Assembly (NCBI GenBank): GCA_025517485.1
Contig: JAOPKB010000010.1
Coordinates: forward strand, 1-64,000
Direction: 5' to 3'
Length of the DNA stretch: 64,000 nt
From: Natronoglomus mannanivorans
GTDB taxonomy: Archaea > Halobacteriota > Halobacteria > Halobacteriales > Natrialbaceae
The notes beneath the pieces were generated by a model. The model was not told where the DNA came from and made no database searches. It saw only the letters and a list, made by a program, of their open reading frames with translations. Shown piece after piece: positions 24,247 through 32,808 of the stretch (within the stretch, counting starts at the first letter, position 1; every line of letters begins with the position of its first letter). The position numbers and the translations under genes were made by a program.

Positions 24247-25287
24247 ATGCGACGGACGCCTACACCGGCGAGTGGTCTCGCGAGCCGACTGCCGTCGTGT
24301 ACCCAGGCGGACACTGTCGACGCGATTCGCGAGAGTGTTGATTCGCGGTCACGTGGGCTCGAGCTCGAATTCGAACCCGAGGACGTCACGTTCGCCGAAC
24401 GGCCTGTAGCCGAGACACCAGTACCAGCAATGTCATCTCCAATCGCGACAACTGCCGACATCGAGACAGTCTGTATCGACCGTACCGGGTACCGGAGTTC
24501 GATCGTCGAACCAGTACGGATGGCCGGGACCGGCATCCAGTTACTGCTCGTCGTCGCCGGAATCGCTTTCTTCGTCGCCGGTGTCGCGCTCGCGGTCGGT
24601 GGGCCGGCAGCCGGAGACGTTACGTCCGGGTTCGTCGACGACGACTCGTCGATTCCGTGGGTCGGCGGTGGGAGCGGGAGTGAGAGTCCGGACGAAGACG
24701 GAGACGACGAAAGCGAGGACGAAAGCAGTAGCGGTGGGAGTATCTCGGTCGGTGGCGGCGACGATGGGAGTGGGACTGAGAGTGATGACGGCGACTCGAG
24801 CGATGAACCCGACTCAGGAGAAGATGGTGACGATGGAGATGGAGCGGACGGCGATGGAGCGGACGAAGCGGATGACGACGACGGTGCAGGTGACAGTGAC
24901 GACGAATCGGACAGCGACGACAGCGGGGCTAACGATGACGACAGTGACGAATCGGACAGTGACGACAGTGGGGCTGACGATGACGACAGTGACGAATCGG
25001 ACAGCGACGACAGCGGGGCTGACGATGACGACAGTGACGATGCGGACGATGGGAGCGGTGACGACGACGAGTCGGACGGCGACGACCAGAATGACAGTAA
25101 CGATGGGAGTGATGACGGGGAAGATGAGGGCGACGAGTCCGACGGGAGTGACGACGAGTCCGACGACAGTACTGACGACGATAGCGATGGGGAAGACGAG
25201 AACGAGGACGATGGAAGTGACGAAGACGACGAGGACAACGAAGACGGCGAAGACGACGAAGACGACAGTGGACTCACGCTCGGGTGA
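24247..25287 (+). CDS. single-pass membrane protein with Asp/Ser-rich repeat domain
   Basis: Up to 346 residues. A soluble N-terminal part of about 95 residues with 'DTVDAIRESVDSRS' is followed by one transmembrane helix ('LLLVVAGIAFFVAGVALAV', about 100-120) and then some 220 residues made almost only of Asp, Ser, Glu and Gly, including a 15-residue repeat. The helix and its surroundings resemble the tail module of the flippase at 58625-60991. The start is uncertain: ATG 24247, ATG 24430 and, from promoter geometry, ATG 24197 in another frame are candidates. Frame 2 of the N-terminal DNA also reads as plausible protein, so a frameshift is possible. The Ser-rich minus-strand frame over the same DNA is a shadow. 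Function unknown; a surface-exposed, ion-binding or glycosylated stalk is a guess. Confidence 0.65.
   Translation: MRRTPTPASGLASRLPSCTQADTVDAIRESVDSRSRGLELEFEPEDVTFAERPVAETPVPAMSSPIATTADIETVCIDRTGYRSSIVEPVRMAGTGIQLLLVVAGIAFFVAGVALAVGGPAAGDVTSGFVDDDSSIPWVGGGSGSESPDEDGDDESEDESSSGGSISVGGGDDGSGTESDDGDSSDEPDSGEDGDDGDGADGDGADEADDDDGAGDSDDESDSDDSGANDDDSDESDSDDSGADDDDSDESDSDDSGADDDDSDDADDGSGDDDESDGDDQNDSNDGSDDGEDEGDESDGSDDESDDSTDDDSDGEDENEDDGSDEDDEDNEDGEDDEDDSGLTLG
24901..25040. repeat. 45-bp coding repeat
   Basis: Units starting GACGAATCGG at 24901, 24946 and 24991 and a degenerate one at 25036. Each encodes 15 residues of the type DESDSDDSGADDDDS. The period keeps the reading frame, so copy-number change would lengthen or shorten the acidic domain. 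Confidence 0.85.
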
Positions 25288-25364
25288 ACTACTCCGTCCT
25301 ACTCATTCCCGTTGCTCTGTTCGCTCCTTGAGGACGGGGGCTTAGCGCCCTCTCTTTCAGCTAA
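25281..25364. repeat. IS200/IS605-end-like dispersed repeat, copy 1
   Basis: Shares with 26251-26336 the features GTGAAC, CCTACTC, GTTCGCTCCT and GGGGCTTAGCGCCCTC in the same order and strand. In haloarchaea sequence of this kind is typical for ends of IS200/IS605 elements (general knowledge, not checked). No transposase is present. Confidence 0.55.
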
Positions 25365-25543
25365 TACGAAACGACCGACACCGTGAGACGACAGTGGCCA
25401 ATCGTCTTCTAGAATTACGACTGTACGTGCACTTCGCTCTCGAGGCGCCGACATCCGAAACGAAATAGCGATCGGAGAGCAGATTTGCACCGATGTCTCT
25501 CAGACGGCCTCGACCGAGACATGGTTCCTCGACGATTACCACG

Positions 25544-25747
25544 TTGACGGAGACGAAGATTGCGCTCATCGAACCGTTGGAACGAACAAACAGTTGGTGA
25601 TCGACATCCGTGGGGACGCTCGAAGCGACACTGCCGCCTTTCGACGAACTCAGAATCTCGGAGCAAGCTGTCGCCTCTCGTCTCCGACGTGGAATCGAAC
25701 AGATCCTCAGAAGTACGCTGACCGACGTCACGACTCCTTCTCGATAG
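25544..25747 (+). pseudogene. decayed HTH_10 domain relic
   Basis: Reading from the TTG at 25544, the translation begins 'LTETKIALIE', runs through an internal stop after 'LERTNSW', and then gives 'FDELRISEQAVASRLRRGIE' and 'ILRSTL', which is the recognition helix and end of a Bat-type HTH_10 domain. The spacing between halves is disturbed, so an insertion/deletion and a stop codon have destroyed the gene. The rest of 25365-25814 shows no intact gene; upstream parts of the relic cannot be recognised. It lies between the two IS-end-like repeats. Confidence 0.5.
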
Positions 25748-25814
25748 TGGTTTAAAAGGGAGTTGGATACTAAAAAGTCAGGGTCAACCGCGTTAGCTAC
25801 CTACGGCGGACTCG

Positions 25815-26174
25815 ATGAGCAGGGATTCCACCGAATTCGACGCGGTACTCGACCTCTGTCGTGACCACCACCGTCGAATCGTGCTCGCGGTACTCGCGGA
25901 AGAACGCCGTCCGTTAACGATGAACGATCTCTCGAAGGCGATACTGAAGTACAATCATTCAACGCCAGTTACGGAAGTTTCCGAAGAGGTACTCACAGAG
26001 ATTCGCCTCTCGTTGTATCACGAGCACATCCCGAAGTTGGAATCGGAAGAGATCATCGAATACGACCCGGAGCGCCAACACGTAGTACCGACGGAGCGGT
26101 TCGACCAGTTGCGACCGTCGCTCTCTGTGATCATCGAGGTCGATCCAGATCTGCAAGTACCTGTCGAACTGTAA
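25815..26174 (+). CDS. DUF7344-type winged-helix protein
   Basis: 119 residues, with the haloarchaeal DUF7344 layout: 'LCRDHHRRIVLAVLAEERR', 'MNDLSKAIL', then 'VLTEIRLSLYHEHIPKLESE' and a short wing ending 'EYDPERQHVV'. Cytoplasmic, probably a DNA-binding regulator. Relatives in this window are at 43609-44250 and 44457-44882. Flanked on both sides by the IS-end-like repeats, which suggests that the segment arrived as a unit. Confidence 0.75.
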   Translation: MSRDSTEFDAVLDLCRDHHRRIVLAVLAEERRPLTMNDLSKAILKYNHSTPVTEVSEEVLTEIRLSLYHEHIPKLESEEIIEYDPERQHVVPTERFDQLRPSLSVIIEVDPDLQVPVEL

Positions 26175-26250
26175 GCACGTCTCGAGTGTCCCTGTTCCGA
26201 CGCAGTGTATCGATTGTTCCATCAGCGATGTAGACGACACTCGGTCAGCG

Positions 26251-26336
26251 CTGTGAACACCCCGCCCTACTCGCTCACTCGCTATCGCTCGTTCGCTCCT
26301 CGAGGACCGGGGCTTAGCGCCCTCTATTTCAGCGAA
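26251..26336. repeat. IS200/IS605-end-like dispersed repeat, copy 2
   Basis: Direct repeat of 25281-25364 (see that entry) with about 75-80% visible identity; both copies end in TTTCAGC(T/G)AA. Together they enclose about 890 bp with the HTH_10 relic and the DUF7344 gene. Confidence 0.55.
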
Positions 26337-26515
26337 CGCCGCTGGACCGAGCAGAGATTCGAGACGACCTGCCGCTCGAGTCTCGAGGACACGGCCACAG
26401 AACAGAACTGCAAGAAGGAATCAACGAACGACCACAGCAGCGGGTATGGACCCGGACTCGGGCTCGAACTCGGATACGGATACGGACACGGACACGGACG
26501 CGCGGTGCACCCGTA

Positions 26516-28363
26516 TCACTCGACGGTCACGCTCTTCGCGAGGTTCCGGGGTTTGTCGATCGGGCGTCCGAGCTCGTTCGCGGCGTGATACGACAGCAAC
26601 TGCAACTGGACGTTCGCGAGCAGCCCCGCCCAGACCGGATGCGTGTCGGGAATCGAGAGATGGGCGTCGCCGCTCTCGACGGCCGGGTGGTCCTCCGGCG
26701 CGACCGTAACGATCGGCGCACCGCGGGACTGGGCCTCCGTCGCGTTGGTCTGGACCGCCTCGTCGCCACCGCCCGTGAAGACCGAGAACACCGGCGTCGC
26801 CTCGGTGACCAGCGCGAGCGGGCCGTGTTTGAGCTCACCGGCAGTGAACCCTTCGGCGTGCTCGTAGGTGATCTCCTTGAACTTCAACGCCCCCTCGAGC
26901 GCGACGGCGTGACCGAGTCCCCGGCCGATGAAGAAGAACGCCCTGCTCTCGAGGTATCGCTCGGCGAGATCGGCGGCGCGACTCGTCTCGACGACCGTCT
27001 CGACCTGTTCCGGGAGGTCCGAGAGGGTCTCGAGCATGGCGTCGAGGTCGTCGATCGGCTGGGCGTCGGGGATGTCAGCGGCGATGCGCTGGGTGAGCAG
27101 GGCGAGTGTGACCGATTGCGAGGAGAACGTCTTGGTCGCGGCGACGCCGATCTCCGGGCCGGCGCGGATGTAGAGCGCGTCGTCGGTCTCGCGAGCGGCG
27201 GTCGACCCGACGACGTTGGTGACCGCGACGGTGCGAGCGCCGCGGGCGTTGGCCGACCGAACGGCCGCGAGCGTGTCGGCGGTCTCGCCGCTCTGGGTGA
27301 CCGCGACGACGAGCGTCCGCTCGTCGATCGGGCCGGCAGAGGACTCGTACTCGCTGGCGCGGTGGACCGCCGTTCGAACGTCGGCTTCCCGCAGGAGCCA
27401 CTCCCCGTACATCGCGGCGTGGTAGGACGTCCCGCAGGCGACGAACTGGACGTCGTCGACGTCCGCGAACGTGCCGGCGGGGAACTCCGCGAGCTCGATC
27501 TCGCCGTCTGTAACCCGACCCTCGATCGTGTTCGCGAGCGAGGTCGGCTGGCTGTGGATCTCTTTGCGCATGTAGTGGTCGTACTCGCCTTTCCCCGCGT
27601 CCTCGGGATCCCAGTCGACGGTGTCCATCTCGCGGGTAACGGCGTTACCCTCGAGATCGGTAATCCGGTAGCCCTCGGGTTCGAGGACGACGACGTCGCC
27701 GTCCTCGAGGTAGATCACGTCGTTGGTCTCCTCGAGGAAGGCGGGGATGTCACTCGCCAGGAACCACTCCTCGGAGCCGAGTCCGAGCACGAGCGGCGAT
27801 CCCTGGCGGGCGGCGTAGATCGCCTCCTCGTCGTCGGGCGACGTTCCCGTTCCCGATTCGTCGCTATCGACGATCGCGGCGACGGCGTAGCTGCCCTCGA
27901 GGTCGGCGATCGCCTTTCGAAACGCCGTCTCGATGTCGGCGGTTTGTTGGCGATACTCGTCGATGAGGTGTGGGATGACTTCGGTGTCGGTTTCGCTCTC
28001 GAACTCGTGACCCCGTGCCTCGAGGTCGGTTTTGAGCGTTGCGTAGTTCTCGATGATGCCGTTGTGAACGACCGCGATCTCACCCGTGGTGTCGGTGTGC
28101 GGGTGTGCGTTCTCGTCTGTCGGCGGGCCGTGGGTGCTCCAGCGGGTGTGACCGATGCCGATGGTTCCGCTGCCGGTCGGCGACTCGTCGAGGCCGGTTT
28201 TGAGCGCGTCGACCTCGCCGGAGCACTTGCGGACCTTCAGGCCCGTCCCGTTCTTGATGGCGATGCCGGCCGAGTCGTAGCCGCGGTACTCGAGGTTCTC
28301 GAGGCCTGTGAGTAGCGTCTCGACTGCGTCGTCGCGTCCGACGCGGGCGATGATCCCACACAT
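26516..28363 (-). CDS. glmS: glutamine-fructose-6-phosphate aminotransferase (isomerizing)
   Basis: 615 residues. It makes glucosamine 6-phosphate from fructose 6-phosphate and glutamine, the entry step to UDP-GlcNAc. The start is the ATG of 'MCGIIARVG', because Cys2 must become the N-terminal nucleophile of the class II glutamine amidotransferase domain (about 1-225); the open frame continuing upstream to 28597 is not translated in the mature enzyme. Two SIS sugar-isomerase domains follow (about 290-420 and 460-600), with 'CGTSYHAA' and the C-terminal 'DKPRNLAKSVTVE'. In this position it supplies amino-sugar precursor for the glycan island, and a copy of the shared promoter motif lies about 250 bp upstream of the start. 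Confidence 0.96.
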   Translation of the reverse strand: MCGIIARVGRDDAVETLLTGLENLEYRGYDSAGIAIKNGTGLKVRKCSGEVDALKTGLDESPTGSGTIGIGHTRWSTHGPPTDENAHPHTDTTGEIAVVHNGIIENYATLKTDLEARGHEFESETDTEVIPHLIDEYRQQTADIETAFRKAIADLEGSYAVAAIVDSDESGTGTSPDDEEAIYAARQGSPLVLGLGSEEWFLASDIPAFLEETNDVIYLEDGDVVVLEPEGYRITDLEGNAVTREMDTVDWDPEDAGKGEYDHYMRKEIHSQPTSLANTIEGRVTDGEIELAEFPAGTFADVDDVQFVACGTSYHAAMYGEWLLREADVRTAVHRASEYESSAGPIDERTLVVAVTQSGETADTLAAVRSANARGARTVAVTNVVGSTAARETDDALYIRAGPEIGVAATKTFSSQSVTLALLTQRIAADIPDAQPIDDLDAMLETLSDLPEQVETVVETSRAADLAERYLESRAFFFIGRGLGHAVALEGALKFKEITYEHAEGFTAGELKHGPLALVTEATPVFSVFTGGGDEAVQTNATEAQSRGAPIVTVAPEDHPAVESGDAHLSIPDTHPVWAGLLANVQLQLLSYHAANELGRPIDKPRNLAKSVTVE

Positions 28364-28604
28364 TAGCCCGTCACCCCCGCTCCGACTCCCGTCCCCGGTG
28401 CCGGCCCCGGTTCCGGTCCGCCGAGAGCCGCTCGTCGTCCCTCGCGGTCGCCCGAGCCGCCGGTGGCGATGGCCCGGGCCGTCGCATCGGTCGTGGAGTG
28501 CGGTACGGTGCCCGTCGAAGTCGTCGTGTGGTCGGTCATAGTTGAGATGCGTTGGACGTCCCGTGTGGCAGGGACGTGTTCCCGTCGAGACCATCACGTC
28601 CGCC

Positions 28605-28628
28605 CCCCATTGCTATAGATTCGATAAG
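28605..28628 (-). promoter_or_regulatory. YTTA-N8-ATAGCA composite promoter of glmS
   Basis: On the minus strand CTTATCGAATC is followed by TATAGCAATGGGG; the two boxes keep the 12-nt register. This gives a leader of about 220 nt before the glmS start. In the remaining gap 28364-29008 a further match (CTTATC then GATAAAC, plus strand 28797-28813) is present, but no convincing gene. Confidence 0.55.
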
Positions 28629-29008
28629 ACGGTTGTACCGCGACCGGCCGCCGACGTTCCGAAAAGAGTCTGAAACGGCGGCGTCTGATCCACAGACAGT
28701 GAGAGAACGGGAGATTGCCGGCCGAGCGGTGGACGACGCTCGATTTTCGCGGGCCGAGGAGCCGTCTGACGGACTGTTTCACTGCGTCTGACGGCGCTTA
28801 TCACCCCGATAAACGGCGTCTTCGAGGGGGAGTTCTCGAGGAGTGTCGAGTGCAGAGATCAGCGATCGAAAGGCCGTACGGGAATCGACGAGCGATGAGC
28901 GATCGTGGGTAGAACGCGAGTCGAAAAGCGAAACAGCGTTCACGGAGACACAGTCGGGTCCAGACGGCTCGCGGAAACGGAGACGTGACGACCGAACACC
29001 ACCGATCG

Positions 29009-29791
29009 TTACCGGGTCTCCTCGAGCGGTTCGTCCTCAGGATCGTTGGACGGAAACGTGATGACGTTCTCTCGGCCGACGGAAATCTTCTCGATCGATC
29101 CTTTCTCGTTCATCTTCGAGAGGAGGCGACTCACCTTGGACTTCGACCAGTCGGTGCGTTCGACGATCACCTGCTGTCGGAGGCGGCCGTCGTTGGCGGC
29201 CAGCATCCGCAGGACGCGGTCCTCGTCCGACAGCGATTCGGCGAGGACGTCGCGGGGGATCGATCGTGGGTCGAAGTCGGAGTCAGCGTCGGTATCGAAA
29301 CCGGAACCGAGATCGGACTGCAGTTCGGCCGACAGCTCGTGTCGTGTTGGATTCGCTCCGGGTGAAGAGGCGGAACGGGTGTACCGGCCGGTCTGTTTCG
29401 TCGATGCCGTTTCCGTCCGGTCCGTCTCCGAGCGGGTCCCGATTTGCGACCGCCCATCGGTCGACGCCCTCGAGAGCGCCGCCCACAGACGAAGGGCGAA
29501 CAGAACGGCGAGCAGGACGAACAACAGGGTGACGAGGACGAGTTCCCACGTCGCCCCGGCCGACGGCATGGACCAGCCGAGTGTGCGACTCGGCTGGCCC
29601 GCCACGACGCTGGTAATTGTCTCGGAACCCGAACCCGACCCTGCGGCTGTGAGTCCGAGAGCCGTCGGGAACGGTACCCAGACGGGGGTCGACGTTTCGG
29701 GGCGATTCGAACGGCTATCTGTCGAGCCGTCGGAAGACGGCCCCCGGAGGGGGGATCCACGGCGGCTCGTACGCGAACGACTGTGTGTCAT
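29009..29791 (-). CDS. membrane-anchored winged-helix regulator
   Basis: About 260 residues from the ATG at 29791; the promoter motif covers the alternative start at 29917. A Ser/Arg-rich N-terminus, one transmembrane helix ('LVLVTLLFVLLAVLFALRL', about 85-105) and a linker are followed by a C-terminal winged helix ('DRVLRMLAANDGRLRQQ', 'DWSKSKVSRLLSKM', 'KISVGRENVITF'). This MarR/DUF7343-like fold normally binds DNA, so the protein is a membrane-tethered transcription factor. It lies between glmS and the nucleotide-sugar dehydrogenase operon and is divergent from the latter, a position that suggests control of the glycan genes. Confidence 0.8.
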   Translation of the reverse strand: MTHSRSRTSRRGSPLRGPSSDGSTDSRSNRPETSTPVWVPFPTALGLTAAGSGSGSETITSVVAGQPSRTLGWSMPSAGATWELVLVTLLFVLLAVLFALRLWAALSRASTDGRSQIGTRSETDRTETASTKQTGRYTRSASSPGANPTRHELSAELQSDLGSGFDTDADSDFDPRSIPRDVLAESLSDEDRVLRMLAANDGRLRQQVIVERTDWSKSKVSRLLSKMNEKGSIEKISVGRENVITFPSNDPEDEPLEETR

Positions 29792-29911
29792 AATCGGTGG
29801 TCTCACGTCCGCCTGGCTGTCCACGTACTCGAGTCGAGTCGACTCCGAGTCGAGTACGGTCGCCTGCCGGCGAATACAGTAGCGGTATCGAGAACAGTCG
29901 GCGGACGGGCC

Positions 29912-29935
29912 TTTCATTATAGGTAACTAAAGGAC
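29912..29935 (-). promoter_or_regulatory. composite promoter of the membrane-anchored regulator
   Basis: Minus strand: CCTTTAGTTACC followed by TATAATGAAAG at the 12-nt register. Places a leader of about 95 nt before the ATG at 29791. Confidence 0.55.
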
Positions 29936-30049
29936 TCGCTTAGTGGCTTGCTAAGCCGTAGAGCGGCCGTCGAGCGGAGCTCCAGCGGACGAAACCACGA
30001 GCGGGCGTCGGGTTCGATAGTCCTGAAATGGGGGAGAGAGGGGGTGCAA

Positions 30050-30075
30050 CTATTTATTCGAATTATAATAATGCG
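30050..30075 (+). promoter_or_regulatory. composite promoter of the 30.2-36.9 kb glycan operon
   Basis: TTTATTCGAAT followed by TATAATAATGCG in the common register, about 125 bp before the first gene. The surroundings are AT-rich for this genome (30045-30075). Confidence 0.6.
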
Positions 30076-30197
30076 CCCTCCAGCGAGAGCGATAGTCGAG
30101 GCTCACGTCACGCTGGAGCGCCAGTGGGGCGGAGAACAGCAGTCCACGGCCGACGCGACCTGACGGCTCGGTGGACTGGAATCAACGAGTGTAACGC

Positions 30198-31667
30198 ATG
30201 AATCCGACGATCAGTGACATCGATAGCACGACCGAGGAGGAGAGGGAGGATATCGACGGTGACGGCGACGGCGTCGCCAGTGCCACCGGTACCGGCACGA
30301 GAACGGGCGTCGTCCACCGCTCGAGTGCGAGCTCGAGACGGCGAGACGTCGTCGAGCACCCGGCCCCGACCGACGATCGCGCTCGAGAGGCGACGGTCTG
30401 CGTCGTCGGCCTCGGCTACGTCGGTCTCCCGCTGGCGGTCGGGTTCAGCCGGGAGAACTACCAGGTTCTGGGCTACGACATCGACGAGTCGAAAGTCGAG
30501 AGCCTTCGAAACGGCGTCGACACGACGGGCGACGTCGGTGACGACGCGATCCAGACCGAAGAGATCGCATACACGACCGACGCCGACGTGATCGGCGAGG
30601 CAGACTACGTCGTGATCACCGTCCCGACGCCGATCGACGACACCGACCGGCCGCGACTGGACTTCGTCGAGAGCGCCGGTCGCACCGTCGGAGCGAACAT
30701 GGCCCCCGGAACGACGGTCGTTCTCGAGTCGACGGTGTACCCGGGCGCGACGCGGGAAGTACTCGTGCCGGCGCTCGAGGAGTCGTCGGAACTCGAGGCG
30801 GGCAAAGACTTCTTCGTGGCGTACTCGCCGGAACGCGCGACGCCCGCGGACGACGAACACACCCTCGAGAACGTCGTGAAAGTCGTCGGGGCGGCGGACA
30901 ACGCGGTCCGCGAGCACGTCGCGGCGCTGTACGAGACGGTCGTCGACGCGGGCGTCTACCGCGCCCCGTCGATCGAGGTCGCGGAGGCGTGCAAGGTCGT
31001 CGAGAACGCCCAGCGCGACCTGAACATCGCGCTGGTCAACGAGCTGGCGATGGCGTTCGATCGGATGGATATCGACACGCAGGCAGTCCTCGAGGCCGCG
31101 AGCACGAAGTGGAACTTCCACGACTACCGGCCGGGGCTCGTCGGCGGTCACTGCATCCCGGTCGATCCGTACTTCCTGACCCACCGGGCGTCTCAGGAGG
31201 GGTACGATCCCCAACTGTTGCTCGCGAGCCGGGACGTCAACGAGGCGATGCCCGAGCACGTGGCCAAGCAGACGTTCAAGGCGCTCAACCAGTGTGACAA
31301 GACGTTGCGTCAGAGCGACGTGCTGGTGCTCGGGCTGGCGTACAAACCAGACGTGGCGGACATCCGCTCGTCGAAAGCCGCCGCGGTCGTCGAAGAGCTC
31401 CGGGAGTTCGACGTCAACGTGGTCGGCTACGATCCGCTCGCAGACGACGACGCGGTGCGATCGGTGTTCGACATCGACGTTCAGGAGGAGCTCTCGTTCG
31501 AGGGGATCGACGCGGTCGTCTTCGCGACGGCACACAGCGCGTTCGACGACCTCGAGCCCGACGAAATGGCCGCAGAACTCGCCGACGAGCCGGCGCTGAT
31601 CGACGTGGCCGGCGCGTTCGATCGGGACGCAGTGACGGACGCCGGCATCGCCTACTGGGGGGTGTGA
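30198..31667 (+). CDS. UDP-sugar 6-dehydrogenase (UDP-GlcNAc/ManNAc or UDP-Glc type)
   Basis: 489 residues. An acidic, low-complexity extension of about 65 residues precedes the NAD-binding domain 'VCVVGLGYVGLPLAVGF'. The central domain and the C-terminal UDP-binding domain follow; catalytic Cys319 lies in 'GGHCIPVDP', and 'LGLAYKPDVADIRSS' is the C-terminal signature. It oxidises the C6 alcohol of a UDP-hexose in two NAD-dependent steps to a uronic acid. The 'GGHCIPVDP' form is typical for the UDP-ManNAc/UDP-GlcNAc branch, so a HexNAc uronate is my guess. First gene of an operon of five genes with 4-bp or overlapping junctions. Confidence 0.9.
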   Translation: MNPTISDIDSTTEEEREDIDGDGDGVASATGTGTRTGVVHRSSASSRRRDVVEHPAPTDDRAREATVCVVGLGYVGLPLAVGFSRENYQVLGYDIDESKVESLRNGVDTTGDVGDDAIQTEEIAYTTDADVIGEADYVVITVPTPIDDTDRPRLDFVESAGRTVGANMAPGTTVVLESTVYPGATREVLVPALEESSELEAGKDFFVAYSPERATPADDEHTLENVVKVVGAADNAVREHVAALYETVVDAGVYRAPSIEVAEACKVVENAQRDLNIALVNELAMAFDRMDIDTQAVLEAASTKWNFHDYRPGLVGGHCIPVDPYFLTHRASQEGYDPQLLLASRDVNEAMPEHVAKQTFKALNQCDKTLRQSDVLVLGLAYKPDVADIRSSKAAAVVEELREFDVNVVGYDPLADDDAVRSVFDIDVQEELSFEGIDAVVFATAHSAFDDLEPDEMAAELADEPALIDVAGAFDRDAVTDAGIAYWGV

Positions 31668-31671
31668 GAAG

Positions 31672-32808
31672 ATGTATCGCGGACACACCGTCGGCGTCGT
31701 CGTCCCGGCGTACAACGAGGAGGCACACATCGGCGAGGTGCTCGAGACGATGCCGCCGCTAGTGGATCTCGTCTACGCCGTCGACGACTGCTCGACCGAC
31801 GGGACGTGGGACGTGATTCAGTCCTACACGGACCGGACGACGGCGTCCGGAAGCGATGGCGAAACGGAAACCGGAAGTGGAAACCGAGAGGCAGCCGACC
31901 GCGATCCGGAGTCCGAAACACCGACCGACCACGGACGGAAACCGATCCCCGACGGTGGGACAATCTCCGCACGCCCCGACGGCGGCGTGACGACCGCGCG
32001 TTCAGGTGTTACGCCGTCCGGTTCGCGAATCGTCCCAATCCGACACGAGGAGAATCAGGGCGCCGGTGGAGCGCTCCGAACGGGCTACCTGCACGCGTAC
32101 GCGGACGGCGTCGACGTCGCCGTCGCGATGGACGCCGACGGCCAGATGGACCCCGCCCAGTTGCCGGCGCTGCTCGACCCGATCGTCGAGGGTGTCGCCG
32201 ACTACGCGAAGGGCAACCGGCTGGCGACCCGCGACGACTGGCGGGAGATGCCGCCGTTCCGGCTGTTCGGCAACCTGCTTCTCACCGGCCTGACGAAGGC
32301 CTCGAGCGGCTACTGGCGGCTACAGGATCCCCAGAACGGCTACACGGCGATGTCCCAGCGAGCGCTCTCGGAGCTCGATCTCGCGGCGATCCCCGACGAC
32401 CACGACTACACCAACGACCTGCTCGTCCGGCTCAACGCCGCCGGGCTTCGGGTCGCCGACGTCGCGATGCCGGCGGTCTACGGCGACGAGGAGAGCACGA
32501 TCGAGTTCGGAACGTTCGTTCGGACGACGTCTGTGACGCTCGCTCGCGGGTTCCTGTGGCGGCTGCAGTGGACCTACCGCGAGAGCGGACGGAACGCGGT
32601 CCCGCTGTGCTACGCTGCCGGCGTCGCCGGAACCGCAGTGGCCGCGATCGCCGCGGTCGTGGCGCTCGGGAGCCTACTCGCCAGCAGTGCGATCGCGGGC
32701 GCGATCGGCCAGCTGGCGGCCGTCCTGCTCGGTGCCGGACTCGCCGCGCTGGTGGCGGCGATGACGCTCGACATCCACGCCAATCGCGGACTGGAGGTGA
32801 AGTACTGA
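31672..32808 (+). CDS. GT2 family glycosyltransferase, DPM/ALG5-like (copy 2)
   Basis: 378 residues, paralogue of 13281-14369 ('VVVPAYNEE', 'DDCSTDGTW', 'MDADGQMDP', 'PQNGYTAMS', 'AVYGDEES'). Two C-terminal transmembrane helices (about 305-370). A low-complexity insert of about 70 residues sits between 'DDCSTDGT' and 'IVPIRHEENQGAGG'; it has different sequence from the insert in copy 1. Probably uses a polyprenyl-phosphate acceptor. Four bases after the dehydrogenase, and its stop overlaps the next start (TGATG). Confidence 0.87.
   Translation: MYRGHTVGVVVPAYNEEAHIGEVLETMPPLVDLVYAVDDCSTDGTWDVIQSYTDRTTASGSDGETETGSGNREAADRDPESETPTDHGRKPIPDGGTISARPDGGVTTARSGVTPSGSRIVPIRHEENQGAGGALRTGYLHAYADGVDVAVAMDADGQMDPAQLPALLDPIVEGVADYAKGNRLATRDDWREMPPFRLFGNLLLTGLTKASSGYWRLQDPQNGYTAMSQRALSELDLAAIPDDHDYTNDLLVRLNAAGLRVADVAMPAVYGDEESTIEFGTFVRTTSVTLARGFLWRLQWTYRESGRNAVPLCYAAGVAGTAVAAIAAVVALGSLLASSAIAGAIGQLAAVLLGAGLAALVAAMTLDIHANRGLEVKY

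Noticed and set aside
24213..25277. Long Ser-rich open frame on the minus strand
   Set aside because: It mirrors the Asp/Ser repeat gene on the plus strand; no signal, no ribosome-binding site and poor N-terminus.
28843..29061. 72-codon frame with GTG start 34 nt behind a motif copy
   Set aside because: Third-position G/C only about 56% and it runs into the 3' end of the opposite gene; the distance is likely coincidence.
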